Below, piece after piece: positions 1 through 12,699 of a stretch of DNA of 64,000 bases (the stretch's first letter is position 1; each line of letters opens with the position of its first letter). The stretch spans positions 1 to 64,000 of the forward strand of contig MVBO01000047.1 in NCBI GenBank assembly GCA_002261195.1, written 5' to 3'. This DNA comes from Bifiguratus adelaidae. Taxonomy: Eukaryota > Mucoromycota > Endogonomycetes > Endogonales. The notes under the pieces were generated by a model that did no database searches, was not told the DNA's origin, and was given only the letters and a program-made list of their open reading frames with translations. The position numbers and the translations under genes were made by a program.

Positions 1-1
1 C

Positions 2-886
2 CTTGACAGTCAAAACAGAGTTGCTGACTATCGAAATGGTCCCTGGGGAGCCACTGACGGTTGGGCAATGGATCACGAGCTTGACCTTACGAACAAGCAG
101 CCTGGTGAATACCGCTACAAGTTGTCTACAACCACCACTGAAGGACACTTGTGTGTTTATGAAAGCAGCCCATTCTATCTTGTGGCTGCCAACGCATCGA
201 GCACATCCACAAACGCGACTGGCAATGGATGTAATGGCTTCACCATAACTAACCCAAGCCCTGGCGAAAAGGTTGTGGAAGGCGCCAACAATCAGAATGT
301 AGCATGGGACGTCGGAACCAGCAAGGTCTCTGAAATCACCGACATTGAGATTCTCGACAGCCAAGGCCGCGTTTCTGATTACCGCAAGGGTCAATGGAAT
401 GCTACGGATGGATGGGAGATGGACCATGAGTTGGATTTGACTGGCAAACCAGCCGGTGAATACAGGTACAAGCTCACCGGTACCACCACTGACGGCCAGA
501 CCTGCACCTTTGACAGTGGAGTCTTCAATGTTGCTGCCACAAACACAACGGCACCTGCCAAGAACGACACTGTCGTACAAGGTGCCCAGGCATCGCAAGG
601 CTCTTCTGATCTCTTTGATCAAATGGGTGCCCTTCTATCCAACACCACCTCTCCACAACAAGGTGCTCCAGCTCAAAGCACCCCAACCACATCATCCGAT
701 GACATCTTCAATCAAATTCAACAAGCCCACCATGGAAGTTATGGTTCCAACTCTACGAACGACGACGACAAGTTTAATCGCGTCAAGGATACCCTGAAGG
801 AATATGTACATCCCAGCAGCAATTCGACGGATGAAGCCAGATTTAATGCCTTTGTAGATTCCTTGCGTCAAGCCTTTGGTCACTAG
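2..886 (+). CDS. Secreted repeat protein, 5'-truncated by window edge
   Basis: The reading frame is open from base 2 to TAG at 884-886 and has no start inside the window, so only the C-terminal 294 residues are seen. It contains two copies of a beta-sandwich-like unit with a 351-nt (117-residue) period. Each copy carries a LDSQxRVxDYR stretch, an ATDGWxMDHELDLT stretch and a PGEYRYKL-like strand, and the repeats start at nt 2 and 353. A PSPGEKVVEG...VAWDV segment between them resembles the first strands of Kre9/KNH-type extracellular domains. Many N-x-S/T sites and paired Cys support secretion. The last ~100 residues are low-complexity Ser/Thr/Asn/Gln, ending in helical FNRVKDTL and FNAFVDSL motifs. 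The function is not recognised; a cell-surface or secreted role is inferred. Confidence 0.75.
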   Translation, partial: LDSQNRVADYRNGPWGATDGWAMDHELDLTNKQPGEYRYKLSTTTTEGHLCVYESSPFYLVAANASSTSTNATGNGCNGFTITNPSPGEKVVEGANNQNVAWDVGTSKVSEITDIEILDSQGRVSDYRKGQWNATDGWEMDHELDLTGKPAGEYRYKLTGTTTDGQTCTFDSGVFNVAATNTTAPAKNDTVVQGAQASQGSSDLFDQMGALLSNTTSPQQGAPAQSTPTTSSDDIFNQIQQAHHGSYGSNSTNDDDKFNRVKDTLKEYVHPSSNSTDEARFNAFVDSLRQAFGH

Positions 887-1128
887 TGGATCTCACAACA
901 ATTGCATTTCGTCATTGACAACCTATAAATTTGACTCCCTCACCTAGAGAGGTATGTCTCCTGGGGTTGAACGAACCTTCAGCCTCGATCCAATAATTGA
1001 CAATTTCCATTTTGGGGGTAGCTCAAGCCAACCCCGTCTAAGAATAACCATTTGCATCTCTCACTCTCTCATTCTCTCACTTGCACAAACACACTCTCTC
1101 TCTTTCTTTCTCTTTCATATATTCCACC

Positions 1129-1769
1129 ATGAGATTCTCACTCGTGGCCCTGTCCCTTCTTTCTTCTTGCACGCTTATTCAGGCTCAGGGATGGACACTG
1201 GTCGAATCCTCTGCTCCTGTCCCTACTGCTTCCTCTTCCATGGACGGTAAGTGGGTTCACGACACGGAAGCAGACTCCTGACAGAGCTCAGCTGCACCCT
1301 CTACAGCCTCAGAGTACGTCAATTCCTGGAACGACCACAAACTGCTCTCTGCTCCAGAGCCAGCACAGAACGATAGCAACAACGAGACCTACGTGACCTT
1401 GCACGATCTGGACGCGGATCCTCATCCTGATTGGGCTGATCAATGGTCTCAATTCGATGCTGCGAATGGCAAGAACAGCAGTGATATGGACAAGGCGATC
1501 AAAGAGTTCCCCTCTGAGGTCAGCAAGTTGAAGCAAATGATGGCACAAGGCAGTGGTGCCGAAACCTTGAACCACGAATGGTGAGTGATCTTCTTGCGCA
1601 ATATATCGTCTCATGCCCTATTAGGTCATTGTTCATTCAACACTTGAGCTCAACTTATCCTTCCATCGCTTCCAAATTGTCTACTCTTGAAGATACCTCC
1701 AACCTCTCGACTCCCAGCCAATGGAGCAGTTTCCTAGACGCCCTTGAACACATTGTGGCAACACAATAA
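1129..1769 (+). CDS. Small secreted protein, unknown function
   Basis: Predicted exons are 1129-1246, 1307-1580 and 1625-1769 (537 nt, 178 aa); phases close. Introns use GTAAGT...ACAG and GTGAGT...TTAG. The N-terminus MRFSLVALSLL...IQAQG is a classic signal peptide with cleavage probably after QA. The mature part is acidic and Ser/Asn-rich without Cys-rich motifs, and ends in amphipathic helices (FIQHLSSTYPSIASKL, SSFLDALEHIV). A pyrimidine-rich CTCTCT tract lies just upstream of the ATG, typical of fungal promoters. Downstream of another secreted-protein gene on the same strand. No family recognised; an effector-like or cell-wall protein is only a guess. Confidence 0.7.
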
Positions 1770-1806
1770 ACCATTTGCATTTGTGTCTTTTTCCATCTAC
1801 ATAAAC

Positions 1807-4294
<2,488 letters not shown>

Positions 4295-4348
4295 GGCACG
4301 AGATAACGCAACCGTGGAATTTCCTTTTATGATGGCGCTCAGCACACC

Positions 4349-4417
4349 CAGCATTACAGTCGAGTGCAGAGCCATATAGAAGTTTCAACGCTACACTGTC
4401 ATCTAAAGGACATGCTG
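4349..4417 (-). promoter_or_regulatory. Candidate SECIS element in the 3' UTR of the SELENOU-like gene
   Basis: Read on the minus strand, a stem-loop has every part of a eukaryotic SECIS. Helix I pairs CAGCAT (4417-4412) with ATGCTG (4354-4349), 6 of 6. A 9/4-nt internal loop follows. The quartet is ATGA (4402-4399) opposite GA (4361-4360), giving tandem G.A/A.G. Helix II pairs 4397-4387 with 4373-4363; 10 of 11 positions pair (3 of them G.U). The unpaired AAA (4385-4383) sits on the 5' side of the apical loop, 13 nt after ATGA. It lies 120-190 nt downstream of the stop codon and ~650 nt from the TGA. The pairing was done by hand; no folding program was run. Confidence 0.8.
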
Positions 4418-4537
4418 ATACGCATCATTGTAAGATCGAGTTGGGCAAGAAACCTTTTTCTTCCACGAATGAGTTACAGGTGACTGGAAGCATGGAAACT
4501 TGGGATGAGATAATGATGTCCATGTCATGTTGATGGC

Positions 4538-5285
4538 TTACCTTGTGGATTGAGAGCCTTGATGCTGTTTAACGCCATCCTCCACTTGCTGCAGAGTCTC
4601 ATTGTCAGGATTTTGGACAGGACTAACCGCAAGAACTGCTTTCAAGACTTGAGGAATCGGAGCATAGTCTCCGAACACTTGTTCCTTGTATCCATAGACT
4701 GGATGTTCTGGTTCAGTCGAAGAGACAGCGGGTAGGATGTACATGCCACCCAAAATGCGACCTTCACCCTTGATGTTACCCTTGACACCTCGTTTGAGAT
4801 TTCTGCGAAGGTTGGACCAGAGCTTGGGCTTCAAGAAGGTGCTAGCTCCACCCCAGCGCAACTGACCATTTCCGAGAGCCTTATAAAACCCTCGATCCTC
4901 ATCCAACATCATTTCACCTTTCCAGAAACTCTGTTGAAACTCTTCTTGCCCAAGAGTTTCATGGATAATAGAAACCATTCTTGTCTGGAGTTTCTCTTGA
5001 ATAAGAGGACGCAGACCGGCGAGGATTTGAGCCTCCTCGCGACAGAACTGTCATCCGGGTCGCCGGGCTGAACAAGCATATGTCAATAAGCGAAGACACC
5101 AGCCAGAAAGCGTACGTACTGACGAGCACAAGACAAGGTTTATCTTTCCATAGTTCGTTGGCGGAGATGACTTGCCCAGTGGTTTGGCCACCTTGACCGA
5201 AAGGCTTTAAAGAGATGCTTTTGAGAGCACTATACAACATCGTCACCTTGGGCAGGTGAACGGCGTCCAGTGCTGCCGTGGCCAT
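4538..5285 (-). CDS. SELENOU: Selenoprotein U-like peroxiredoxin-like 2 protein (Sec at in-frame TGA)
   Basis: Two exons, 5120-5285 and 4538-5067 (696 nt, 231 residues counting Sec; FAM213A/PRXL2A is about the same length). Intron GTACGT...TTCAG. Spliced, the frame reads LVLVTRRPG-TGA-QFCREEAQ, with TGA at 5053-5051 as codon 61. Family knowledge: PRXL2/FAM213 proteins have RRPGCxxCREEA here, and fish SelU has selenocysteine in the first position, so this is a U-x-x-C redox motif. After the TGA the family signature continues for 170 residues, including GNIKGEGRILGG and VFGDY near the C-terminus, so the gene is not decayed. No splice choice removes the TGA while keeping phase: the CAG after TGA shifts the frame. 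A SECIS-like hairpin lies in the 3' UTR. Probable thioredoxin-fold redox protein; substrate unknown. Without Sec insertion only 60 residues would be made. Confidence 0.88.
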
Positions 5286-5501
5286 CGTGCGAAAAGAAAA
5301 AGCGAGTCCAAAAATGTCACACTCCCCATTGTTACAAGTATTTCACGTGCAAGCCAATGTTGGCCATCGGGAGATCACAGAAGAGCATTGGGGCATGACC
5401 AAGGCAGAGGATAAAGCGCGACACCTATAGCTGATACACTGCGAATCACGACACTTTACAAAACCTTTTTGAGAGCGAGGTTTACAACATACGGTAAATT
5501 C

Positions 5502-6889
5502 CTATTTGTTTCTCGAGCTAGATCGTGTACCCGTGGAGGCTGGTTTGGATGCACTGGAAGGCTTCGATCCTGAGCTGCTTGGTTCCTTCTTGCCATTGTC
5601 GGTGGCAGCTGGCTTCTTGGCATCACCTTCTGAAGCAGGTTTCTTTGTAACTTTGGACTTCTTGGGTTGCTTCTCCTCGTTCTCTGCCGATACTTCAGGC
5701 TTGCTTTCAGATTTCGGCGGTCGCCCGCGCTTGCTGGAAGGCTTCTTTTCTTCCTTGGCAGCTGGCTCAGATTCTTCTGCCTCAGGTTCTTCCTTCTTTT
5801 CCTTTGAAGCGCGTTTGGAGGCTGGTTTGGCTTTCTTCTCGGCCGGCTCCTGCTCCTCTTCCTTCTCCTTCTTTTCTTGCGTCTTCTTGCTCTTGCTGGC
5901 TGGCTTAGCCTTAGGCTCGGCGGTCTCCGTTGGCTCAGCTTCAGCCTTGGGCTTTCGGCCTTTTCCGGATGTAGGTTTCTTCTTGGCAGACTCTTCCTTG
6001 TCCTCCGTTTCATCCCCCTTTGCTTCTGCTCCATTGATCTTGTCGCCAGCTTCTTCTCCATTTGCCGTTTCTTCCTTTTCCTTCTTTTTCTGTTCCTTCT
6101 TCTCGGCCTTTTTGATTCTGGAAAAGATATTAGTCGATTACTTGATCTCAAACCCTTCACACGTACCTCTCTTGTTCTTCAATCTCCTCCTCGCCCGACA
6201 CTTGGCCCTCCTCTAAAGCCTTCTTGATTCTCTCTTGATCTTCCTCCCTCAAATCCTCAAAGCCTATCAACTCTTCCGTACTGCCAATGTTTTGAATCAC
6301 TTTGGGGGTGGTACATTTCCTATCGACCATCATGAATAGATGATCACAACCTTGCGCATAGGTGCATACCAGTGACGCCATGACATGTTGGTAAACTGAG
6401 GCGTCTCAATCTTTGTTCCAAGACGAAGTTCGCCTTTCTAAGCAAGAGTCAGGCACTGCGCAGCCGACGCGATATGAAATGCCCTTGCCTGAATCTTGCC
6501 TCCTCCTTGACATCGTTCCTTCGGACCTTTACAGCTGGCTCTACCACTCTATCGAGCAACAGGTTAGAACAGGGCATCATTATGAGGTGGGATGTGATGA
6601 TACATACCGGGGCGTACTAGATATCCAATGAACAACGGAACAAGAATGAGCAATCGTTTCCGTCAGTACACGAACAGTCCAAAATGCCACGCGGGGCCCC
6701 CACCCAACGTACGACGCCTGCAAACCACAGTTTTCTACCCACAAAGCTGCACAGCAAAATAAAGAGTGCCTCCCAAACTCGCGTGTAGGACAGTCAAAAA
6801 TACGCGTCCAAGCGCCATGCCGCAAACGTCTTGCCGTGTTGAAGATCGTCAAGCGAAAAAAGATGACTTACCTGTATCTCATACGGCAT
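5502..6889 (-). CDS. PARP-type zinc-finger protein with basic/acidic tail
   Basis: Six exons close in phase: 6872-6889, 6608-6616, 6489-6548, 6370-6437, 6167-6319, 5502-6117 (924 nt, 307 aa). The N-terminal ~90 residues form a zf-PARP domain: MPYEIQ-YAP-SGRASCKGPKERC, KGELRLGT, MSWRHWKC. The finger recognises DNA breaks in PARP1 and DNA ligase III; no ADP-ribosyltransferase domain follows. The rest is a Lys/Glu/Ala/Pro-rich tail with GRPP and GRKP AT-hook-like motifs, so a nuclear chromatin or DNA-repair role is inferred. Exon 2 is a 9-nt microexon encoding Tyr-Ala-Pro, exactly the residues needed between the flanking exons. Intron 3 is a GC-AG intron. Intron 2, at 255 nt between exons 1 and 2, is long for this locus. 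The strong plus-strand ORF over exon 6 is an antisense shadow. Confidence 0.88.
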
Positions 6890-7141
6890 CTTGAACGAGC
6901 AAGGATGGATGTGGAGCGAGAAACGAACGAGTTTAGAAGGAGTGAGCCAAAACCACTACCGAGTCAGCTCTCCCACCCACAAATTTTCTGGATCCCTGTG
7001 AATATCCCACCCTCAACATGACGGTGTGCAATTGACAAGGTCAACGGGAAAGATGTGGACGTGGGCTTTGGTTGATTGGACATTTTATTGTTGTGCACAT
7101 TGACATTACACTTCTACATGTCATCTAGGGAAGGAGGGTAT

Positions 7142-10100
7142 TCAAGTCATCATTCCGTCATAGTTTGCGGTTGGAGGAATCAAATTTACACCTGCGGTCA
7201 CCATATCTCGTCGGAACGCCGCCAAATTTTGTGTGAATCGATCTCGATTGCGGGAAGAGATGCTCATTTCAATATCTTCCATGAGGTTGTTCAAAGCCTT
7301 ATCGTGTCCTGTTAGACAGTGATCGGTGATGTATCTGAAACCCTACCTTGGACAGCAGTTCTCGTCGTTCGGGTAACTGGATGTCTATGATGCTTTGAAA
7401 GTAGCTCATTAGACGCTAAAAAGCAAACGGTAAATGTCGCTAAGCATAAGGTAACAATGCAAAACGTACGTCTTGATTGAGCAGAATCAAAGCCAGCAGC
7501 GGCCTCGATAAGCTCCATTGGATTGCCTTGTCTTCAAACAAGACAGTATTGAACACGGTGCTGAAGAGGAATGGCAGGATATCTGTGTACTGCTTGAAGT
7601 AATTCAAGAGCCAATGGTTCGGATGATTCTTCTTTTCGCTTTGATTGACCACCCAGCAGCAGATATGATCGATTGAGGAACATGCCTCCGAGCAAATACT
7701 GACATCGGAAGATTTGACCCCTTCACTACAAGCGCGCATCAAGTAGAGGAATACATCCGAGTTCAAATCGGGCAAGGCCATCATGTGTTCGTTCGTAAAG
7801 ACGTCCAAAAAGGTAAAGAACGCTTGTGCGAGTTTGGGGAATGCCTGTTACGCAAACCGATTGGTATCTGACTGTAGGGCGCTATGATGTTGCTTACCAG
7901 CATATCCTCGACAGGAATACTAAGCGTCATCCGAAATATAGCTCCCAAGGCTTCTTCCAATGCAGGATCATTGTATAATGCAAACACTCCAAAGTTGACG
8001 TATCGACCTGCAAGAGAGCGCATCATACTCGCGTAACAAACACTTATACCCTTGTATCTGGAAACATATCGAGCAGATGGCTCTACCTCAGGCTGCGATA
8101 GGACGTGCAAAGCTAGCGACATGCTTAGGAACCATCTGGCTTTCAGTACATCTCTACTTACCATAAGTGACTAACACCTTGCTCGTGTCGCGGAACAAGA
8201 GAATGCCGTTCGGGCTGGAGATGTCAAAAGTCAATCGCTGACTTCGACTGTGAATGAATTCCGCCCAGAATTTTAGAATCGTGATGGAGATTGGTTGTGC
8301 TTGGTACGCCTCGAGAGCATTGAAGATAAAAGACACCTTAGAAGGAAAAAACCATTCAAAGAAGAGCATGTAAGTCTTCCGGGACGAGATTGGCCCTATG
8401 AATCCTCGAAGATCACGGAACAAGCCTTGAATGGTACGCTAGCGAACGGACTTGAGATAGTTGCCTCAGCAGCATAAATATATACGTACCATGACCTCCT
8501 CCTGCCGATAACTTGCAACGTTGTCCAAGGTGGCAAGGCGAGCAAAAATGTCGTCAAAAGGTTTAACGAATTCCTCAAACTCCTTCTCTACGGCGTCTTC
8601 ACAGAACAGTATCCTAGAAAGCGCATTGTAATAGATCATCCGCGCTCGTAAATGATTGACACCGTCCAGAAAAGCAAATTGCTTGGAGGTATGATTTTGC
8701 AAAAGGGTGTTTGTCGTGTCGAGTTTTCGCAACTGCTTGACGCTTGAATACCTGTACACTTCATGTCAGCGAGGTACTATGCGTGCACTTCAATATGCCG
8801 TACCCGCTGGCTAGATCATTCAAAAGTCGTAGAGATTTGAGGATGATGGCACTGTTATTACCCCACATACTCAAATTGGACAATCTAGTGCGTTCTGTTA
8901 GCTTTCAGCTTACGGGCCCACTCAACTCACATTTTCTGCATAATCAGCGTCAACATGGTTGACTGATCATTGACACCAACGTTCTCTGATAGCTTAGAAT
9001 ACACCTAGAGGAATGTCATTGAGTATGTCAGTGAATACGATGACCCTTTACTTACAGCTGAAGTCCGTTGAGCACTCTCACCGACATAACTTTTCTTGAA
9101 CTGCTGAAACAAATACAGAAATGCAGAATCCAACTTTTCGCTTCCCCATTGCGTCCCATTGCGACTCGTAAAGACTTCATTGGCGTTCATCAACTGAAGT
9201 GCTTTGGCAGTCAAATCGCCATCCACAGAATCGAGATCCTCCGAGCTCAGATACGCCTGGACGCTTGGTCAGTTGCAAGGCTCCAAATCGCTGTAATGCC
9301 AGTCTTACCGTTCTACCCCCAACAAAAGACCCTATAATGTACACCAACCACGCGAATTTATGTTCGATGATTGCTAGCTGCTGTTTGGCAGCGTCGTCCA
9401 ATCCAGTGCTCCCTACCCTCTGCGTTAGGTCCTAAATGACGGAGATGAGTCGGCACGTATGACATTGAATAGAGAAATCATACCGTATATAGCACAGCCA
9501 GTGGGTCGAACAGGCTTATAATGGTACGACTGGATTCGTCGTATTGGCATCGTGCCACATTTGTGAGCATGTCTAGGCTTTCCACAAGCGCATCTTCATT
9601 CTCCAAGGGGTCTATACAATGCAGTTAGTACACGTCATGTGTACACGCATGCTTCAATTACCGTCTGGTCCTTGTTCCATCGTGGATGGGACCGAATCTA
9701 TCCTTGATTCTGCATAAGCTCGAGTCAGCTAGAATACAACTTCGAGTCAGCTGTTGCGTCCTCTTTGTCCTGTTCACCCACTTGAACGGTAATGGCCTCT
9801 AGTTTTGGTGCCGAGGCTGTACGAGAGTGACTTAAGGAGGACACCATTTTTGACCAAAATGTCAAGAGGTACTGTACGCTATGAGGCGCCCACTGTACAT
9901 CGTGTAAGTTATTTCGAAGACAGTCATCTAGGACAAAGCATACCTGCCATGCGCGAAATCCTTTGATGGTAAAGTCGGCCAAAAGCTGTATCCACTCCTC
10001 ATACTCTTGCTTCTCGGATATCTCTAGCAGTGAATACGTACTTCTGAATCTCGACAACATGCGGCAGAATTCATGATAGTTCTCCGAGTCATGCATTCCT

Positions 10101-11447
10101 GTGGACGCTAGCAAGATTGAGCGAATCTCTTGCATGATGGAAGTGATAAAGATTGATCGTTCTTCCTCGTTGAACAATGAGCGACGCACAGATGCTACTT
10201 GAACAAGGCATTCCATGGCCTATGTACAGCTTGTCAGTCATGCCATGTAGGAGGCTGCTTCTCTGACATGACTCACCCGTGCAGAGTGCGGACTGGGAAA
10301 TTGAGCGTAGGCACTAAAGAGCGCTTTTGTCAAGACACCGTCTTCAAAAACGCGCTTCCATGCACCAGGTACCTAAAAAATACACCGAATACTTAGCAGC
10401 AATACCTTGGAGCATGTAAGCGCATACGAACCTGGATGCTGCCGACATCGTCCCCGCTCTCATCGGGTGTGGTGCCATTAAAATCAAAGGTCAAGCAATT
10501 ACGCAACAAGAGCAACGTGGCTTCCCGTAGCCGACTTTCCTGAGCGGCTATTGTATTTGATGATAAGTGCATTCTTCAAGCGAATGTGCATGAAACTCAC
10601 AATTCTCAAATCCGATTTGTTGACTCAGTAGTTGTCCCAACATTGTTATTCCAGCTTGCAGAATATCAAGTAACTGATCGTCACGAAAAGAGACAGCTAA
10701 GGCGAAGTTGTGAGTCCCAAAATGAATGAAGAAGGTGATAAGCATGCGGATACGTACCTACTTTGCGCTGCCGGGCAAGATTTCTGGGTGGATTAGGCTG
10801 ATAAATCTCTTGAACGAGGGTCGCAAACATTTGAAGACCGACAATCTTATGATCAACCGACGCCTGCAGGAACATTTGAAGCTCCTCTATCGTGTTCCGG
10901 AATTCTATTGAATCGAACCAGCCCAACTTGGTCACAAGCGTAAATAATTGAGAAAGTTGCGCGATGATGAAAGGCTGTAATCCGGGATGCTGACCAGCAT
11001 ATTGAATGATAAAGTTTCCTACAATGTACAAGATATAAGGCATCTGCTTCTACAACTGTAGCAAGAGCAGGCATGCTCCAGTACTGCGAACTTACGTAGA
11101 ACAAGTCGATATTCCGATCCCAAAACTCCAAAATGATCGGCTACGATGCTCTTCATGCGGGATATCGCAAACATCTGGGCATAAGGCGAAGGAGAATTCT
11201 CCAAGAAGACTTGAAGAGAATAGAGTGTTTCCGCCGGTGTGAAGATGTTGACCTCATAGGGGAACCCGTGAGGAGCCGAACCAACCGACTTTTGAGCAGT
11301 CAGCCGTGCTGCAGACGACGAATCGAACCCAGGGAAGGCATATTCGAGTATGTCGGAGGCTTGTTGGCGAGATTGTGCATCTGCAGCGTTGTAATATTGC
11401 TCGGTAAGCTTCTGAAGTGCCTCAAACTTCCGATCGGCCTGATTCAT
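7142..11447 (-). CDS. XPO7: Exportin-7 (RanBP16-type karyopherin)
   Basis: Nineteen exons close in phase: 11096-11447, 10758-11018, 10601-10696, 10432-10547, 10277-10372, 9944-10219, 9782-9892, 9662-9728, 9484-9611, 9309-9431, 9056-9256, 8931-9004, 8804-8884, 8490-8751, 8162-8438, 7898-8112, 7470-7844, 7347-7415, 7142-7297 (3336 nt, 1111 aa; human 1087). Family matches run the whole length, for example LVTKLGWFD, NCLTFDF, VASVRRSLF, NYHEFCR, WLVYIIGSF, SSPNGILLFR, YVNFGVF, NRDRFTQNLAAFRR at the C-terminus. The protein is a HEAT-repeat, RanGTP-dependent transport receptor at the nuclear pore. It is absent from budding yeast. The intron at 9893-9943 is 51 nt with no stop, so it is easily mistaken for coding. 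The start at 11447 is the first ATG after an in-frame stop; a further 5' exon cannot be excluded. Confidence 0.9.
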
Positions 11448-11630
11448 GGCTTGCAACCTTGTAACGATGTTCAAAGACTCTTGCAGGTCAAAGTCGCCTT
11501 GCTATGGGTATTACAACTCTTAAACGGACGGTACAAACAAGTACTAAACCAAAACAACGTAGATGAGACGAAGCAAACCACTCATGGAGTCGCGAGTGCG
11601 CAGCAAACGCGTTGTAGGCAGTAATTTCAA

Positions 11631-12580
11631 TTAGAGCCTACAGTTGAATCTATCGCAGATGGTATTGGCTAAGGCTATGGCTTGTTGTATCTGATTCTCT
11701 GGAGTGCCTACATTCCTTGCACCATGTATATGACTCCGTAGCTGATGTAGATGGTTAGTGAAAGCGTTCGATCACATCCAAGTCATGCAATTATACCTGG
11801 CTAGGAACAGACATTGGTATCAAGGCACAGACAACCGCCAATTCTGTCTCTTGAGGGCCAAGTACAGCAAAATCTGAGAGAATACTGCCGTAGCCGTATT
11901 GCTGAATCATAGGGACCAAGTCTGGACACCATCCATGTATGTTGTCAGTCACTGTGTTTGAATGTCGAGAATATATCTGGTCAAAGAAGGCCTTGCCTCT
12001 TTCAAGGTCTGATTCAAGCTTTTCTTTAGTGTGATTGAGACTGCAAGTAGGAGCATAAGGGGATGAGAACTGGCTGTGTCCAAATCACCGAGGGCGAAAG
12101 CTCCATGGAGCCAATGATGCTTACCGTGCCGGTGATGGTTGTGTCGGCAGTCGAAACTTTAAATCCTCATCCAATGCTTCCATAGCTGCCTTCATGCCAT
12201 TCAAGACCTATAACAGTAAGAGTCAGCCTCAAATAAGCTGTTTAGCAGCGCAAGGACGCTAGGCCCAGAGACGGTCTCTACTCACCCGTGGGAACCCACA
12301 TAAAGGCCAGCTCTTTAGCAAAGCCTCCCGTATCGCAATCACCAGCTTATCATCGTCACCATGCTTTGGCTTTTCCTGTTCAAAATACAACCTGACAAGC
12401 GGTCCAATGGAGTCCGGTCTGTTCGCCGCCGTGAGGACCACGCACTGTTCACTCACACGTCAATAACCGCACATTTGATTCGTCAACACGTACCTGCAAT
12501 ACCAGTCGAAAGTCTCGGCGGATGTCTGGTGCTAATGTTTGACCATACTCGAGCAACTGCTGTGCAGAAGGTGTTCCCAT
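11631..12580 (-). CDS. AhpD/carboxymuconolactone decarboxylase-family protein, possibly peroxisomal
   Basis: Five exons close in phase: 12494-12580, 12286-12444, 12125-12207, 11797-12040, 11631-11741 (684 nt, 227 aa). The fold is recognised from two helical blocks: LTAANRPDSIGPLVRLYFEQ...AIREALLKSWPLCGFPR and ETELAVVCALIP...QLRSHIHGARNVGTPENQIQQAIALANTICDRF, as in fungal CMD-domain proteins. The AhpD CxxC redox pair is missing, so peroxidase-coupling activity like bacterial AhpD is unlikely. The C-terminus is Cys-Arg-Leu, fitting the PTS1 consensus (S/A/C)(K/R/H)(L/M); peroxisomal import is an inference. Its start is 119 bp from the divergent first P450, so the two may share a promoter. Confidence 0.75.
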
Positions 12581-12631
12581 CACGAGGTTGGAGTGTTCAG
12601 ACAGGCGTGATCGGCGTTTCGATCGTTTTGT

Positions 12632-12641
12632 CCATATTTGT
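12632..12641 (+). promoter_or_regulatory. Imperfect CArG-like element before P450 copy 1
   Basis: CCATATTTGT, 9 of 10 to CC(A/T)6GG, lies 59 nt upstream of the ATG at 12700 in the divergent promoter shared with the AhpD-like gene. The other three P450 copies have perfect matches at a similar distance. Confidence 0.35.
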
Positions 12642-12699
12642 AATGACTCTTTACGCGCGCACTCGCTCGGGAACACTTCTCTTTTTCACCGCTCTTGCC

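Noticed and set aside
5506-6216. Long plus-strand ORF (236 codons) rich in Leu, Ser and Phe
   Set aside because: It is the antisense of the Lys/Glu/Ala-rich last exon of the zf-PARP gene, whose minus-strand exons close in phase.
11095-11131. Apparent frameshift near the start of exportin-7
   Set aside because: It disappears when the intron is taken as 11019-11095, giving R-L-V-L-R joined to NFIIQYAG in phase and in line with human XPO7.
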